Made by a program: the position numbers and the translations under genes. DNA of 64,000 nt from assembly GCA_022600195.1 (NCBI GenBank), contig JAHZKX010000055.1, positions 1 to 64,000 of the forward strand. Reading direction: 5' to 3'. Origin of the DNA: Planctomycetota bacterium. GTDB lineage: Bacteria > Planctomycetota > Planctomycetia > Planctomycetales > Planctomycetaceae. How positions within the stretch are numbered: position 1 is the stretch's first letter; each line of letters begins with the position of its first letter. Of this stretch, positions 62,364 to 64,000 are shown in pieces. Under the pieces are notes generated by a model. The model ran no database searches, had not been told where the DNA came from, and saw only the letters and a list, made by a program, of their open reading frames with translations.

Positions 62364-64000
62364 ATGTCATTGTTCTCATATTTTAAATCGAGATTGAACA
62401 GAAATTCTCGCCGAAAAACTATCAGAAATATTGCGAGTTCCCCCTGTTCGATTTCGTTAGAGCAACTTGAACCACGTCTACTGCTTTCTGCTGATATGCC
62501 GGAATCGATTGCCGCCCTCAGCGATGAATTTGATGACAGCAGTACAATCAACGATTGGCAGCGAGTCTATCAGACTGAAGGCTGGAGTGCAGATCAGTTA
62601 AATGTCTGGGATGTCAATCAATCTCAAGCCGGAAGGATGGTCATGCAACCGCATACGGTAGTCTGGTTTGATGACTGGCGAGGCCCCATGGTTTACAAGG
62701 AAGTGACTGGTGACTTTGTCATCACCAGCCAAATACATATCACTGATCGCGACGAGATCGGTGGTAGCGATTCCGACAATGTCCCCGGTGATGGTCAGTT
62801 TTCGTTGGGGGGTGTCATGGTACGAACTCCACGTGATATTACAGACCCGTTGAGTGACTGGGCTCCCGGCAGCCGGGCAGATGATGGCACAAATGATGGC
62901 GAAAACTATGTATTCCTGTCATTTGGTTATGCATACGCCAATGGTGCTAATGAATTTGGTCTGGAAGTCAAAACGACACGTAACAGTGCCTCGCAACTTG
63001 AGGTGATTGGGCTCGGCCAGGATATCAATACCATTACAGTACAAACAGCGAGAATCGGGGATAGCATCATCACCATGTATCAGATTCCAGGGCAGGCCTG
63101 GCAGGTACGCGACCGGTTTAGTCGACCCGACATGCCTGAAACTCTTCAAGTTGGTTTAGTCACATACACCGACTGGGAAAAAGCAAATGATTTTGATCCA
63201 TTACTACATAATAATAGTGCACTAACCCCCGAAACGATCACAGATGACCCTAGTAACTGGCAGCCATATAACCCCGATTTGACTGCTGCCTTCGAGTATG
63301 CACGCTATGCCAGTCCTGATGTTCCAGCCGAGCTCCAAGGTGTCGACCTGACTGATAATGCCATTAGCGATGCACAATTACTCAGTTTTCTGGGAAATAA
63401 TGCCAACCTGTCTCCTGATGGTACCACAGAGCTGACAGAGGTCATCGTGGAACCGATCACAGAAAGAATAATCGAATCGGGAGCAGGAGAAATTGAAGCA
63501 TTCGTAATCAGACGATCTGGTGGCAATAATGAAGCCCCACTGATTGTGAATATCGGATTCTCAGGAACAGCCGTCATTAATGAAGATTTCTCTGCTTCTG
63601 CAACTACATCCGTCGTAATTCCTGCAGGATCGGACTCAACAACGGTCTTTCTTGAATCGATCAATGATAGCGAAGAAGAACGTGCCGAAACCATCCTGCT
63701 CAGCCTCATCAGCGGAAATGAATATCTTATTGGTCAGAGTTCTGAGGCTACGATCTCACTGAGAGATGATGATAGTAGCCTGGCAGTGGGAATGAACCTG
63801 GAACGCCATGTCGACTGGGGATCTGCCTGGATCTTTAAAGATGCTTTCCTGCGTGCTCGACCATGGGGTGCATTAGCCTATAACCCACTCACCGGCGCAC
63901 AGATGTGGCAATACCAGGCAGGAGATGGCCCTGAATTACAGGTTGATGAACAGGGTTGGATTGCTGAACTTCCAACCTGGGTAGCAGCTGATGGTATTGA
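62364..64000 (+). CDS. LEPR-XLL surface protein with Calx-beta domain, partial at 3' end
   Basis: The gene starts at ATG 62364 with AGGAGA seven bases upstream and runs past the window end, so at least 545 residues are present and the C-terminus is missing. Residues about 34-41 read LEPRLLLS, the planctomycete LEPR-XLL motif found near the N-terminus of very large exported proteins. About 45-300 form a beta-rich domain (FDDSSTINDWQRVY, then FVITSQIHITDRDE) like DUF1349/LamG modules. A Calx-beta repeat follows at about 370-475 (INEDFSAS, then VVIPAGSDSTTVFLESINDSEEERAETILLSL is its core). Just upstream, GATGCA-TG-TGCATC at 62309-62322 is a small dyad. I infer a cell-surface or secreted adhesin or enzyme. 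Confidence 0.88.
   Translation, partial: MSLFSYFKSRLNRNSRRKTIRNIASSPCSISLEQLEPRLLLSADMPESIAALSDEFDDSSTINDWQRVYQTEGWSADQLNVWDVNQSQAGRMVMQPHTVVWFDDWRGPMVYKEVTGDFVITSQIHITDRDEIGGSDSDNVPGDGQFSLGGVMVRTPRDITDPLSDWAPGSRADDGTNDGENYVFLSFGYAYANGANEFGLEVKTTRNSASQLEVIGLGQDINTITVQTARIGDSIITMYQIPGQAWQVRDRFSRPDMPETLQVGLVTYTDWEKANDFDPLLHNNSALTPETITDDPSNWQPYNPDLTAAFEYARYASPDVPAELQGVDLTDNAISDAQLLSFLGNNANLSPDGTTELTEVIVEPITERIIESGAGEIEAFVIRRSGGNNEAPLIVNIGFSGTAVINEDFSASATTSVVIPAGSDSTTVFLESINDSEEERAETILLSLISGNEYLIGQSSEATISLRDDDSSLAVGMNLERHVDWGSAWIFKDAFLRARPWGALAYNPLTGAQMWQYQAGDGPELQVDEQGWIAELPTWVAADGI

Overview
The window looks like chromosomal DNA from a planctomycete. Diagnostic families are two PSD1/DUF1553 proteins, three DUF1501 proteins, two secreted sulfatases, a CehA/McbA-like hydrolase, an ECF sigma factor next to a Ser/Thr kinase, and a large surface protein that starts with the planctomycete LEPR-XLL motif. 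A Gimesia-like member of the Planctomycetaceae is my best guess, but that is inference. I found no insertion sequence, prophage, plasmid gene or CRISPR array.

Layout. Positions 1-10.3 kb hold a tRNA-Ser(UGA), a divergent PduO-type cobalamin adenosyltransferase homologue convergent with metH, a 1183-residue protein that I read as a pyrophosphate-type PEP carboxykinase, and a lone DUF1501 protein. Positions 10.9-13.4 kb hold a two-gene unit: an asparagine-synthetase-like ATPase without the glutaminase nucleophile, and a radical SAM protein. Positions 13.4-21.4 kb, all on the minus strand, hold ligA, gmd, a CPA2 antiporter with CBS domains, an aldehyde dehydrogenase and a ketosynthase homologue whose catalytic Cys is replaced by Asp.

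Positions 22.0-26.2 kb are a housekeeping block on the minus strand: ffh, rpsP, trmD, rplS, yraN and a RidA-family gene. Positions 26.8-39.4 kb, on the plus strand, hold leuC, leuD, an ApbE-type flavin transferase, a split DoxX-like membrane protein, a Gfo/Idh/MocA oxidoreductase with a clear terminator, an MFS transporter, a DUF1573 protein, a FecR-like membrane protein and a TPR lipoprotein.

Positions 39.5-64 kb are dominated by exported proteins. On the minus strand there is a sulfatase-sulfatase-(lactonase/beta-lactamase fusion) operon, then a tRNA-Pro(CGG) and a VOC protein, then a CehA-like hydrolase, a sialidase-like protein, a PSD1 protein and a DUF1501 protein. On the plus strand there is a second PSD1-DUF1501 pair followed within 60 bp to 200 bp gaps by an ECF sigma factor, a membrane kinase carrying an anti-sigma-like zinc finger, and a LEPR-XLL/Calx-beta surface protein cut by the window end. 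I infer a locus for breakdown of sulfated or complex polymers, with its own signalling pair at the right edge.

The most interesting leads are the asparagine-synthetase-like/radical SAM pair, the Cys-to-Asp ketosynthase, the sigma factor/zinc-finger kinase pair and the putative PPi-dependent PEP carboxykinase. All functional calls come from motif recognition by eye; no database search was run.
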